Part shown: positions 1 through 7,321 of the stretch, piece after piece
Layout: every line of letters starts with the position of its first letter
How positions within the stretch are numbered: the stretch's first letter is position 1
Assembly: GCA_038207585.1 (NCBI GenBank)
Contig: JBBQZP010000049.1
Span: 1 to 19,744 of the forward strand
Length of the DNA stretch: 19,744 nt
Reading direction: 5' to 3'
DNA from: JBBQZP01 sp038207585
Lineage (GTDB): Bacteria; Pseudomonadota; Alphaproteobacteria; Rhodobacterales; Rhodobacteraceae
Position numbers and translations under genes: made by a program
Notes under the pieces: generated by a model
What the model saw: the letters and a program-made list of their open reading frames with translations, nothing else
Told to the model about the DNA's origin: nothing
The model's database searches: none

Positions 1-114
1 GGTCGGAGCGAGGACCTGTGCACGAACGGGCGATATCAGGCCTATCCCGGTGGCCAGGAAGGCTGCAGCCCCTGCGGCCATGAACCGTCGGCGGGGGATC
101 GGAGATTGTGGCAT
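1..114 (-). CDS. N-terminus of a Tat-exported protein (partial, runs off the left edge)
   Basis: Reading leftward from an ATG at 114-112, 38 codons stay open to the window edge. The peptide begins MPQSPIPRRRFMAAGAAAFL and continues through a hydrophobic stretch to SPVRA-Q. That is a twin-arginine signal (RRRFM) followed by an AxA-like signal peptidase I site near residue 32. The start is supported by a purine-rich GAAGGGAG about 10 bases upstream. The mature part is not in the window, so the function cannot be named; Tat substrates usually carry a cofactor or fold before export. A GC-rich palindrome lies about 125 bases upstream (see 238-255). Export by Tat is fairly sure, identity is open. 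Confidence 0.7.
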   Translation of the reverse strand, partial: MPQSPIPRRRFMAAGAAAFLATGIGLISPVRAQVLAPT

Positions 115-494
115 TGGCAGGACTCCCTTCGTCAGATCGCGCAGTTGGGAAAGAGGTTAGCGTGAATTTGGGGTGAGAGGGTATTCGCGACCGTCACTGC
201 ACAGACTTGTGACCAGCTAGGAGTTCACGCCCCGCGATACCCCTTGGGGGGGGTAGTCATCGGATCGGCAGAGACGCACTTGCCACCGCAGATCTCGGCC
301 AAAGGCGGACGTTCAATGAGTGACTGTCGAACCGCTGGTTTGAAGACTAGCACCACTTTCCGGGCACATCGGGAGCCGGAGGGGACGCGATTACCATAAA
401 ACCTTCTATGTGTTCCCACGGCTTAAAAAAGTAAGACTGTTGGGCTCGAACCGAACTGACCAGCGCCAACCGTACTTTTCTTTGTATCAAAGCC
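115..494. other. Gene-free intergenic stretch
   Basis: About 380 bases between the divergent-side Tat gene start and the 3' end of the lipid-transport operon. I see no convincing gene. It holds a TACCCC/GGGGTA palindrome (238-255) and a block (285-314) that resembles another intergenic block at 4688-4714. The only long frame here, minus strand 225-419, has an unconvincing composition and no ribosome site. Confidence 0.5.
238..255. promoter_or_regulatory. TACCCC-N6-GGGGTA palindrome, possible metal-repressor operator
   Basis: The sequence reads TACCCCTTGGGGGGGGTA, with inverted TACCCC and GGGGTA arms. G/C-tract palindromes of this shape are known operators of CsoR/RcnR-family metal sensors, so control of the Tat gene (start at 114) by copper or nickel is conceivable. 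No such repressor gene is visible here and a long G run alone can mimic the pattern. Treat it as a weak call. Confidence 0.2.
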
Positions 495-1121
495 CTACCT
501 TGTCAGTCTCAAGATCCAGATGACCGCGTCTGACAACATCTTTCGCGTCGCATCTTCGAATGCGGCCACCACCGCGAGCGTGTCGCTGTTGGTTGCGAGG
601 GCGCTCTGTTCAAACCGACGGGTCGCGATCAGCGTGCCGTCCCCATCGCGGACCAAGGTCATGGTCAGCCCAATACGGACCGGCGTCGCTGTCACGCCCG
701 CAGCAGGGGCTTCTGCCTGAAAGTCATTCACTTCGACCAACAGCCGGTAATCCGGTACCAGACCGGCGCTATCGCGTCCAACGAGCCGAAACGCCCCACT
801 ATTTTGCAAAGACGAGACCAGCAGGCCTTGCAAAAGCAGGGGCGTGGCATCCACCCAACGCCCCTTCGGCAAATATTGGGCCTGCAAGGCGTTCGGCTTG
901 ATTAGGATACGGTCGGTTGCCAACGATCCGCTAGAGGTGGGGAGTTCCACCACAAGGTGTCCGTTTGAGCCGTGTCCATCCCCGCGGCCCGGCAGTGCCG
1001 AAAGGATATATGCATCTAGATTTTCTGTGGCCTTGGATAAGGTTCCACAGCCGCCGAGCACGGTGAATGAGCCGCCAGTCAGAACAGTGCGTCTTGAGAT
1101 GGAAGTCACTGGCATCCTCAT
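495..1121 (-). CDS. ABC-type transport auxiliary lipoprotein (PqiC/ABC_trans_aux-like), last gene of lipid-transport operon
   Basis: A 208-residue protein with an N-terminal lipobox LGGC, Cys25 being the likely lipidated residue. Before it sits SISRRTVLTGG, which also resembles a twin-arginine motif, so Tat-dependent lipoprotein export is possible. The rest has the mixed alpha/beta character of the ABC transport auxiliary family (PqiC/YmbA-like), outer-membrane lipoproteins that pair with MCE proteins. Its ATG overlaps the stop of the MCE gene by four bases (ATGA, 1118-1121), showing translational coupling. A second Met at codon 3 is an alternative start. The likely role is to complete a periplasm-spanning lipid conduit at the outer membrane. 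Family assignment relies on length, lipobox and operon position more than on a diagnostic motif. Confidence 0.8.
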   Translation of the reverse strand: MRMPVTSISRRTVLTGGSFTVLGGCGTLSKATENLDAYILSALPGRGDGHGSNGHLVVELPTSSGSLATDRILIKPNALQAQYLPKGRWVDATPLLLQGLLVSSLQNSGAFRLVGRDSAGLVPDYRLLVEVNDFQAEAPAAGVTATPVRIGLTMTLVRDGDGTLIATRRFEQSALATNSDTLAVVAAFEDATRKMLSDAVIWILRLTR

Positions 1122-2041
1122 TTCTTGTATACAGGCGTGCGATTGCCAAGGAAAAACCGGGCGGGGTCGCGCTGCATGTTGGTGACCAACTGCGACATGT
1201 CCGTAAGCAACCGCGCGCCCTTCTGGCCAATCGTGGTGAACTGAGGCAAACCCTTTTCGGCGAAATCATTCACATGCGTCAGCCCAGTTTGGGCCTTATC
1301 CATCACCGCACGAAAATCGCCCACCGCTATCTGTATATCTGACAGGGATTTCCGGGCGTCGCTGATCGCCGCGCCCGCATTCTCTGCAACGCTGTCCAGT
1401 TTGCCCGAAAACGCCGCAATGTTTTCTGCGGCGGCAGAAATGCTGACGGATGCTTTGCTCATATCGTCCATGACTTTGGTCAGCCTGCCTGAGGATTCAT
1501 TCAGGTTCGCCAGAATTTCCCCGACACGCTCTGCATTGTCAGTTGTTGTGAATTTATTGATATTCTCAAGCACAGTGGTGGCCTCTTTCAGCAAGTCCGG
1601 GGCATCGGCGATCAGGCCTTGCACCGTCGTGCTTTTCGAGGGTATTTCGGCGACACCCGTCAACGGGTCGATGGGAAGGCGCGGGTTTTCCTCGGTCCCG
1701 CCGTCAAGCCCGACAAATGCGACACCTGTCACGCCTTGGGAGGCCAAGGTCGCTTCGGTGCCCTGACGGATTGGGGTATTGGCAGAAACCTCGATCCGCA
1801 CCCGAACCTTTGACGCGGCGGTTCGGTCAAGGGCGATTGTCAGCACCGTGCCTACATCAACGCCGTTGAACCGCACGGGGCTGGATTCTGCAAGGCCCGG
1901 CACCTGATCGAATAGAATGTCATATTGGGTGTAGGTCTTGTCGATCTGCACCTTTGCCAACCAAAGGAAAAACCCAAGCCCAGCAAAAATGGCAAAGATC
2001 GTGAATGCTCCGATGAGAACATAGCTCGCGCGGGTTTCCAT
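1118..2041 (-). CDS. mlaD: MCE/MlaD-family substrate-binding protein of lipid ABC transporter
   Basis: A 307-residue protein with one N-terminal membrane anchor (about residues 8-28, VLIGAFTIFAIFAGLGFFLW). An MCE domain follows (about 38-120) with the typical VRFNGVDVGTV and ATLASQGVTGVAFVGL segments. A long helical, heptad-rich tail (about 140-285) of the kind that forms hydrophobic needles in MCE oligomers completes it. MlaD-type proteins bind phospholipids in the periplasm and dock on the MlaE/MlaF core. It lies 3 bases after the ATPase gene and overlaps the lipoprotein gene by 4. The tail is longer than in E. coli MlaD and nearer to single-MCE proteins of alphaproteobacteria. The symbol refers to the family; the transported lipid and its direction are not shown by the sequence. 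Confidence 0.88.
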   Translation of the reverse strand: METRASYVLIGAFTIFAIFAGLGFFLWLAKVQIDKTYTQYDILFDQVPGLAESSPVRFNGVDVGTVLTIALDRTAASKVRVRIEVSANTPIRQGTEATLASQGVTGVAFVGLDGGTEENPRLPIDPLTGVAEIPSKSTTVQGLIADAPDLLKEATTVLENINKFTTTDNAERVGEILANLNESSGRLTKVMDDMSKASVSISAAAENIAAFSGKLDSVAENAGAAISDARKSLSDIQIAVGDFRAVMDKAQTGLTHVNDFAEKGLPQFTTIGQKGARLLTDMSQLVTNMQRDPARFFLGNRTPVYKK

Positions 2042-2044
2042 GAT

Positions 2045-2803
2045 CTATCCTGCTAAGGCAGCATGGGCACGAGGCCCGTGGAAATACGCATGGACCCAAG
2101 GGTCATCCACTGCAAGCATCTCTTTCATGGTCCCGGTCACCAGTACCTTGCCTCGCGCCAGAACCGCAATCCGCTCGCAGGTGGCGTGCAAAGTGTCCAG
2201 ATCGTGTGTCACCAGAAAAACCGACAGGTTCAGCGCCTTGCGCAGCGTGCCAATCAACGCGTCGAACTCCGAGGCGGCAATCGGGTCAAGCCCGGCGGTC
2301 GGTTCATCCAAAAGCAGGATCTCAGGGTCCAGAGCCAAGGCACGGGCTAATCCGGCGCGCTTGCGCATGCCGCCCGACAGCTCTGACGGATACAAGTTTC
2401 CGGCCTTGGCGGGCAACCCAGCCATGGCAAGCTTCAAATCAGCAAGCGACCGGCGCGTTTGCGAAGACAGCTCTGCGTGCATTTTCAGAGGCACTTCGAC
2501 GTTCTCTCGCACGGTCAACGCGGAAAACAGCGCCCCGCCCTGAAACATCACGCCCCAACGCGACCGTGTCGCCACCATGTCGCCTTTCAACACGTCAACC
2601 CCCAGAACTTTCACTGACCCGGCACTGGGTTTTTGCAGCCCAACGATACTGCGCAAAAGCACAGACTTGCCGGTCCCCGATGCCCCGACAACTCCCAGAA
2701 CTTCGCCGCGCATCAGGTCAATATCCAGCCCGTTATGAACCACTGATTTGCCGAACTTGTTAACCAACCCACGCACCTCGATGACGGTTTGATCCGCCGT
2801 CAT
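2045..2803 (-). CDS. mlaF: ABC transporter ATP-binding protein, MlaF type
   Basis: A 252-residue nucleotide-binding subunit with every hallmark: Walker A GASGTGKS (40-47), Q-loop Gln88 in MFQGGALF, signature LSGGM (142-146) followed by RKRAGLARAL, Walker B EILLLDEP (161-168), D-loop GLDP and switch His200. LSGGMRKRAGLARAL is the form typical of MlaF and Ttg2A ATPases. It energises lipid movement through the permease encoded just upstream, with which it overlaps by ATGA (2800-2803). The length is normal for the family. I see nothing missing, and the protein should be active. Confidence 0.92.
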   Translation of the reverse strand: MTADQTVIEVRGLVNKFGKSVVHNGLDIDLMRGEVLGVVGASGTGKSVLLRSIVGLQKPSAGSVKVLGVDVLKGDMVATRSRWGVMFQGGALFSALTVRENVEVPLKMHAELSSQTRRSLADLKLAMAGLPAKAGNLYPSELSGGMRKRAGLARALALDPEILLLDEPTAGLDPIAASEFDALIGTLRKALNLSVFLVTHDLDTLHATCERIAVLARGKVLVTGTMKEMLAVDDPWVHAYFHGPRAHAALAG

Positions 2804-3885
2804 AGGCCGGCCGATGCGAACACAATCGAAAACGCCGCATCGACCAGAATGACCATGAAGATCGCCTGCACCACGGCGCGCGATGTCAAACGACCGAGGG
2901 ATTCAGCATTGTTTTTGACCTGCATGCCCTGAAAACAACCCACTACGCTGATGATAAGTGCGAAGAAAGGTGCCTTCGCCAGCCCGACTAGAAAGTGGTT
3001 CACGTCGACATCAAGAAGACGGACCTGAAACATCCCAGGCGAAATCCCAAGTTCTTGCCACGCCATCAGTGCGCCGCCGAGTAAACCTGACAGATCAGCG
3101 ATCAACCCAAGGACCGGCAACATGAATAGAAGCGCCAGAACGCGCGGCAAAACCAACACTTCGATTGGATCAAGGCCGAGCGTCCGCATCGCATCGACTT
3201 CTTCTTGCATCTTCATCGAGCCAATGGCTGCTGTAAAAGCCGAAGCCGACCTGCCTGCAACAATGATCGCAGTCAACAGAATCCCCAATTCACGCAATAT
3301 CGAAATCGAGATGAGGTCGACGACATAAACCTCGGCCCCAAATTGCCGCAGTTGGTCCGCGCCCTGATAAGCAAGGACGATCCCGATAAGGAAAGACATC
3401 AACGCAACAATCGGCACTGCGTTTAGCCCGGTTTCCTGCATGTGGAAAACCATGGACGTAAACCGCAGCCGCCATGGGCGGATCAGGGTGAGGGCAAGCG
3501 CCACCACGACTTCGCCGAAAAAACCGACGATTTGCGCAAGATCGCGCAGTTCGCTGGTCGTCGTCCGTCCCAACCGGTCGATCCGTTCCAGCATTGCTAA
3601 ATGGCGCGGGGTACGATTCGGCCTTTTTTCAGATGGCAGGGCCGCGCGCACCGTTTCCAGCAGTCCGGCCTGCGCGGGCGTCGCGCCGATGATTTCCGCG
3701 CCTGACCGGGCCGCGTTCGAAAGGATCAGCCATGCTCCAGCCGTATCCAGCGCCGTCACACCAGTTATGTCGATTACTTGGGGCGCGCCAAAATCGGATT
3801 GCAGGGCTGTAATCCGAGTGAGAACATAGTCACCCTCCAGCCTCTTGGCCGGGTCAACGCTGGAAGTATTCGATTTGGGTGACAT
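2800..3885 (-). CDS. mlaE: MlaE-family permease with N-terminal STAS-like domain, first gene of operon
   Basis: A 361-residue protein. About the first 100 residues are soluble and STAS-like (VIDITGVTALDTAGAWLIL), which in E. coli is a separate protein, MlaB. From about residue 115 it is an MlaE permease with several membrane spans and the family segments AGRSASAFTAAIGSMK, EEVDAMRTLGLDP and the C-terminal VVGCFQGMQVK. The STAS part probably regulates or stabilises the ATPase, as MlaB does. The start has a good ribosome site (ACGGAGCGCAG before the ATG). The gene leads a tight operon with mlaF, mlaD and the auxiliary lipoprotein, all on the minus strand. STAS-fused MlaE is common in alphaproteobacteria. 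Confidence 0.9.
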   Translation of the reverse strand: MSPKSNTSSVDPAKRLEGDYVLTRITALQSDFGAPQVIDITGVTALDTAGAWLILSNAARSGAEIIGATPAQAGLLETVRAALPSEKRPNRTPRHLAMLERIDRLGRTTTSELRDLAQIVGFFGEVVVALALTLIRPWRLRFTSMVFHMQETGLNAVPIVALMSFLIGIVLAYQGADQLRQFGAEVYVVDLISISILRELGILLTAIIVAGRSASAFTAAIGSMKMQEEVDAMRTLGLDPIEVLVLPRVLALLFMLPVLGLIADLSGLLGGALMAWQELGISPGMFQVRLLDVDVNHFLVGLAKAPFFALIISVVGCFQGMQVKNNAESLGRLTSRAVVQAIFMVILVDAAFSIVFASAGL

Positions 3886-4022
3886 CTGCGCTCCGTTGGT
3901 TGCTTATTGATACCGAGGTCATTTAGAAGCATTCGGCTTCCAAACTTGTATTCTCACGGGCCCACGATGGCTTGGTTACACCAAAACGCTTGGACAGATT
4001 TTTGGGATCATGGAGGCACTTG

Positions 4023-4046
4023 TCGGCACCTGCTGTTCGGTGCCGA
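4023..4046. repeat. Perfect 8-bp inverted repeat
   Basis: Arms TCGGCACC (4023-4030) and GGTGCCGA (4039-4046) enclose an 8-base loop. On the plus strand it is followed by a weakly T-rich ATTTCATTT, but no plus-strand gene precedes it. On the minus strand no T run follows, although it lies downstream of the gene ending at 4223. A terminator role is possible but poorly supported. Confidence 0.4.
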
Positions 4047-4148
4047 TTTCATTTAAGTGGCCCATAGTGGGTGGTTATCTCGCCATGGACGGCATAGGGC
4101 CACGCGTGAGTGTGAATAATAATCCAGTGCGGCACGCCCACCTCGCCT

Positions 4149-4186
4149 GAACCAAATCTGGCCTAGACCAAATCTGGCCAGAACCA
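4149..4186. repeat. Short tandem repeat, 16-base period
   Basis: ACCAAATCTGGCC occurs at 4151-4163 and again at 4167-4179, with a third partial ACCAAG start at 4183. The period is 16 bases. It lies just downstream of the GlsB-like gene on its coding strand. No function is evident. Confidence 0.55.
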
Positions 4187-4222
4187 AGACCGCTCCGAAA
4201 TGCTCTTCAGGCTCTGCTCCGG

Positions 4223-4483
4223 CTACGCCCGTTTGATCAGACGTATCAGAAATAGAAGGATCACTGCTCCGATAGTAGAATGGACGATCGCGCTGGCGAT
4301 GCCGCTACCGCTACCGCTACTCAGTCCCACCTTGGGCAAAATCAGACCAGCCACAAACGCGCCGACGATGCCGACGACGATGTTGCCAAGCAGGCCGAAG
4401 CCGTAGCCTTTGACAATCAGGCCAGCGAGCCAACCCGCCAAGGCGCCCACAAGAACTATGACTAAAAGACTTTCGAGAGCCAT
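4223..4483 (-). CDS. GlsB/YeaQ/YmgE-family small membrane protein
   Basis: An 86-residue, very hydrophobic protein with three predicted membrane spans (about 4-22, 30-50 and 62-83) rich in Gly, Ala, Val and Leu. The pattern GWLAGLIVKGYGFGLLGNIVVGIVGAFVAG is typical of the transglycosylase-associated protein family, Pfam PF04226, known in E. coli as YeaQ/YmgE. These are small inner-membrane proteins linked to stress response; no enzymatic activity is established. The start has a strong ribosome site (AAAGGA, 8 bases upstream). It appears to be a single-gene unit. The C-terminus RLIKRA is positively charged, fitting a cytoplasmic end. Confidence 0.88.
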   Translation of the reverse strand: MALESLLVIVLVGALAGWLAGLIVKGYGFGLLGNIVVGIVGAFVAGLILPKVGLSSGSGSGIASAIVHSTIGAVILLFLIRLIKRA

Positions 4484-4825
4484 TTTGGATCCTTTCCAAC
4501 AGGCATGAGATCCTACGAAAACTTAGGTATAAATCGCCTCGGGATCGTCGAGCCCCGCCGTCTATAGATAACTACGTGTATTTCACATGACTGGCAGCAT
4601 GGATACCGGAATTGCGTCCGACTCCATGTCTTGCTTCCGCGCGACAGTGGGCCGAGTTTGGCAGGTGTGCGTCTGCGACCGTGGCGGACCGCAGTCGGCC
4701 CTAAACGGACGTTCGGGCCCAGTCTGTTGCTGCGGTGCGGCTTCACCGAACCGGTCGTTCGGGACTGGGCGCGGTATTGTCTTGGCCTTAATGTCGGGCA
4801 CGCGGACAGAAGCAGCCGAGGCTGT
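4484..4825. other. Intergenic region between GlsB-like gene and broken methyltransferase
   Basis: About 340 bases. The restored methyltransferase frame stays open on the minus strand to a stop at 4583. The family's usual C-terminus, around the IICRK motif, is reached at about 4826, and the remaining roughly 80 codons are low-quality, Arg/Pro/Gln-rich and look non-coding. The stretch carries the block 4688-4714, which resembles 285-314. Confidence 0.45.
4688..4714 (-). repeat. Intergenic block similar to 285-314
   Basis: Both places read, on the plus strand, ACCGCA, then TCGGCC, then CGGACGTTC with small differences between (30 bases at 285-314 against 27 at 4688-4714). Downstream on the plus strand, both carry CGAACCG some tens of bases later. 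They may be copies of a dispersed intergenic element. Similarity was judged by eye only. Confidence 0.3.
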
Positions 4826-5646
4826 TTTGCGGCAGATTATCTGCACCGGCTGCGTTCTTCCCTCTTCGATGTTACGCGCCGCGTTTCTTAAAATCTGAGG
4901 CGCCAGCTTGCCGAGCAAGATGTGAACGCCAAAAATCGGCGCTTCGCCCTTCTCTGCCAACTCGATGGCCCGCTGATACCCATGCAAATACTTCTTGCCA
5001 GTGTCAGTGACCTCGATGTCAGAAAAACCGGATCTTTTAAGAACAGTGACAGTATCCGACGGCCGCATCGGATAGGCTCCGCTACCGTCCACCGACCAGG
5101 GCAACGGATGATGCGGATTGCCAAGCCCCCTAGACCATGCTCCGTCAAGGCGAAGAACGCACCGGGCTTCAACACGCGATATGCCTCGCGAAAGAAAGCG
5201 TCTCGATCGGGAACATTCATCGTCACATGTTGCGTGTATCCGCCGTCGAACGTCTTGTCGGCGTAGGGCAATTTTTGCCCGTCACCCTGCTGGATCGTCA
5301 CGGACTCCTTCATACCGACAAGCGCGATCAGGCGGTTTGCAGCATCAACGAAAGGAGCGGCGATGTCCAAGACATCAACTTTGCATCCGAAACGCTTTGC
5401 GAGAAATCGTGCCGGTCCGCCCAATCCACACCCGATATCTACAAGATGCTGCCCGGCCTTGATGGGCAGAGCATCCGCCAGCGCGACGGTGGCCGAAATT
5501 CCACATGCGTGAAAATGGTCGACCGGCGCCAGCTGTTCTATCGTCACGGTTTCTGGGTCTATGCCGGCGGCCTGCATGGCCTCAACGATACAAGAGTAAA
5601 CGTCGCCAGATCCCCAATGATCCGAAACTGATTTTGCATCGGTCAT
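4826..5646 (-). pseudogene. Class I SAM-dependent methyltransferase, frameshifted
   Basis: The N-terminal part (to about residue 173) is a clear class I methyltransferase: SAM-binding motif LVDIGCGLGGPARFLA, acidic loop DVLDIA, a GDGQKLPYADKTFD segment and YRVLKPGAFFALTEHGLG. At the G5 run at 5126-5130 (C5 on the plus strand) the frame must move by one base. One more G gives HGLGGLGNPHHPLPWS and restores the rest of the family fold (SGAYPMRP, LKRSGFSDIEV, APIFGVHILLG, RNIEEGRTQPVQIICRK). With that correction the protein is about 274 residues, a normal length. I chose ATG 5646 over GTG 5655 because the ribosome site AAAGGGG sits 8 bases before it. Without correction the reading frame ends at 4888 in unrelated sequence. 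The cause may be a real mutation or a homopolymer sequencing error. The substrate is unknown. Confidence 0.82.
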
Positions 5647-5873
5647 GTTTTGCACCCCTTTTTGAGCGTCGACTATAGTTGAATACCGCTTTTTTGGACT
5701 CTGGCAGTTTCAAGTTGATGTTCAGATCGGGTTCCAAGCCGTCCTGCGGCGGCCCCGCGAGCAGCTTCTGGTGTCCGCGCCCACCGAACCGACGTGTGCG
5801 GCCCGGATCTGCCGCTCAGCCTGCGAAAGCGCCGTTGCCTTAGTATTGGTGCCTGTGCTGACTCTGGTGCTGG

Positions 5874-6791
5874 TCATCGGGCCGCCATTGCGGGCGTGAC
5901 CGCACTGACGGGGGCGTTTTGCGGCAAACGGGGTGGAATCCGCGCGGCGATAATCACGCCAAGAATGATGCAAAGGCTCCCGATGCCCCGGACCAGACCT
6001 AGCGTTTCGCCCAAGACAAGTGCTGCGACAATTGCGCCGAACACGGCTTCGGCGCTCACCAGAATAGCGACGGTCGTCGCCGGGGCATGTTGCTGGGCGA
6101 TGGCCATCAGGACGTAGGCAAAACCCTTTGACACCAGCCCCATGAGCAGGATCTCGGGCAGTGCGGTGGCAAGTGTTTGTAGCGCGGGCAGGCCGTATAG
6201 GGCGACGCTTGTACCAGTGCAGATCACGCCGCAGATGGCCAGTTGCGCGACCGTCATCAGCACCGGACGGTGCGTGCGCATGACGTAGTAGCCCACGGCC
6301 AGCGTCCAGATGGCAAATCCGCTGGCCGACAGAAGCGCCAGAAGATCACCGGAACTCAGGCCGCGCAAGCTTGCATCTGCCATCAGGAAGATCCCAAGCA
6401 GCGCCGCAAGGCTTGCGGGCCAGATTGCCGGATGCGGGCGCTGTGACAGGAAAGCCCATGCCAGGATCGGCGTCAGGACCGCGGCGGTGTTGACCAGAAA
6501 GCCCGCGTTGGTCACCGTGGTGAGCCCGTAGCCAAATTGCATGACCGTGGTCGCGAATGTGAACAGCAGCGATACCCCAAGCAACAACGGCAGCGACCCC
6601 TTCGCCGTTGGCCGCGCCCTGCGTCCTTCGCGCAACGCAAAGGGCAAAAGCACCGCCGCCCCAATCAGCGATGTGATTCCAGTGGCGGACCAGCCATCCA
6701 GATGCTCGAGGATCGTCTTTTGCGCAACATTTCCGATCCCCCAAGCAAAGGCGGCCAGAAGGGCGATGGCGGTGGCCTGGTTCGGGCTCAT
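5874..6791 (-). CDS. EamA/DMT-superfamily transporter
   Basis: A 305-residue integral membrane protein with about ten spans and two EamA repeats. The first half begins ATAIALLAAFAWGIGNVAQK; the second contains LLALLSASGFAIWTLAVGYY and ends with ILVSAEAVFGAIVAALVLGE and GIGSLCIILGVIIA, the classic EamA C-terminal signature. It is a drug/metabolite exporter, probably proton-coupled, of unknown substrate. The start at 6791 is preferred over upstream in-frame ATGs because it follows AGGTGG, overlaps the stop of a small ORF by ATGA, and begins the family homology. A C-terminal fragment of a related paralogue lies on the other strand at 8765-9023. Confidence 0.9.
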   Translation of the reverse strand: MSPNQATAIALLAAFAWGIGNVAQKTILEHLDGWSATGITSLIGAAVLLPFALREGRRARPTAKGSLPLLLGVSLLFTFATTVMQFGYGLTTVTNAGFLVNTAAVLTPILAWAFLSQRPHPAIWPASLAALLGIFLMADASLRGLSSGDLLALLSASGFAIWTLAVGYYVMRTHRPVLMTVAQLAICGVICTGTSVALYGLPALQTLATALPEILLMGLVSKGFAYVLMAIAQQHAPATTVAILVSAEAVFGAIVAALVLGETLGLVRGIGSLCIILGVIIAARIPPRLPQNAPVSAVTPAMAAR

Positions 6792-6940
6792 GTCGCCACC
6801 TGTTGGTTGGACATGGCGACGGTGGCCTCGGCTTTTTGCCGCAAACTGTCTACAAAAAACTGGCTCTCGGGTGCCGCGACAGAAGGGGCGAAAGCGGGTG
6901 CAGCCTTCGCTATGGCCTGTGTTAATTTGGTCGAGGTCAT
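6788..6940 (-). CDS. Small unknown protein (50 aa) coupled to the EamA transporter
   Basis: An ORF of 50 codons from an ATG at 6940, with GGAG about 9 bases upstream, to a TGA that overlaps the transporter's ATG as ATGA (6788-6791). The peptide starts MTSTKLTQAIAKAAPAFA and is Ala/Gln-rich, with no signal peptide, membrane span or cysteine. The centre (SQFFVDSLRQKAEATVAM) could form an amphipathic helix. Coupling suggests it is co-translated with the exporter, either as a partner or simply as a leader that sets transporter translation. I do not recognise a family. Confidence 0.55.
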   Translation of the reverse strand: MTSTKLTQAIAKAAPAFAPSVAAPESQFFVDSLRQKAEATVAMSNQQVAT

Positions 6941-7039
6941 GATTATGCACTCCGTCAGAATTACGGTTATTGGTCAGGGCGCCGGAAACGCAGCAGATGG
7001 CAACGATTTCCCGACGGGTTTGAAAGCGGTGTGGTCGCC

Positions 7040-7276
7040 CTACTGGGCGCCCTGTCTGCGGGGGCTTTTCGGGTGCAGGGTGCCCGTAAGGGGCGTCTTC
7101 AGTGGGAGAGCGCTTCCCAGAAACTGCCGGGTGCATAAACTGGGATGGCGAAGCCAAAGGCCATGATCCGTGACCTCGACCCGCACAACACCTTCGTGCT
7201 CATATGCGGTAAAGTAGGTTTGCAGGGTGTCCGCCATATCCTTGGTAAAGTCTGCATAGGCCAGAGTTCTGATCAT
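7040..7276 (-). CDS. Small unknown protein (78 aa) between LysE and EamA exporters
   Basis: It starts 45 bases after the LysE-type gene on the same strand, with AAAGG about 10 bases before the ATG. It begins MIRTLAYADFTKDMADTLQT and looks soluble and globular for the first 50 residues (EGVVRVEVTDHGLWLRHPS), followed by a basic, Pro-rich tail. The alternation of charged and hydrophobic residues is protein-like, and the opposite frames are not. No family is recognised. It probably belongs to the same transcript as the two exporters. Confidence is moderate because there is no stop/start coupling here and the gap to the next ORF is 99 bases. Confidence 0.5.
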   Translation of the reverse strand: MIRTLAYADFTKDMADTLQTYFTAYEHEGVVRVEVTDHGLWLRHPSLCTRQFLGSALPLKTPLTGTLHPKSPRRQGAQ

Positions 7277-7321
7277 TGGAGGTTCGCCTTTCTGGATGAG
7301 ATTGAGGGACCGGTCACGCGC

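Larger units (their letters stand above)
3886..4222. other. Intergenic region upstream of the lipid-transport operon
   Basis: About 337 bases without a credible gene. It must hold the promoter of the mlaE-mlaF-mlaD-lipoprotein operon, but I see no clear -35/-10 pair. It contains a perfect 8-bp inverted repeat (4023-4046) and a two-copy 16-base tandem repeat (4149-4186). Confidence 0.5.

Noticed and set aside
160..177. GCGTGAA followed 11 bases later by GGGTGAG
   Set aside because: It has the same spacing as the two heptamer sites, but the second unit matches only 5 of 7 and it is far from the regulator; chance is likely.
225..419. Minus-strand 64-codon frame
   Set aside because: No ribosome site, erratic composition, and it overlaps the G-run palindrome and the intergenic block shared with 4688-4714; probably non-coding.
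4583..4825. Continuation of the corrected methyltransferase frame by about 80 codons
   Set aside because: Family homology ends near 4826 and the tail is Arg/Pro/Gln-rich; it looks like read-through of intergenic sequence after loss of the stop.
5722..5877. Minus-strand 51-codon ORF overlapping the EamA stop by ATGA
   Set aside because: The overlap is suggestive but the peptide ends Arg-rich and low-quality, there is no clear ribosome site, and the opposite strand reads equally well; one ATGA can occur by chance.
5665..5899. Plus-strand open frame ending in a hydrophobic stretch (VLVPVLTLVLVIGPP)
   Set aside because: It has no start codon after the preceding in-frame stop and overlaps the 3' end of the EamA gene.
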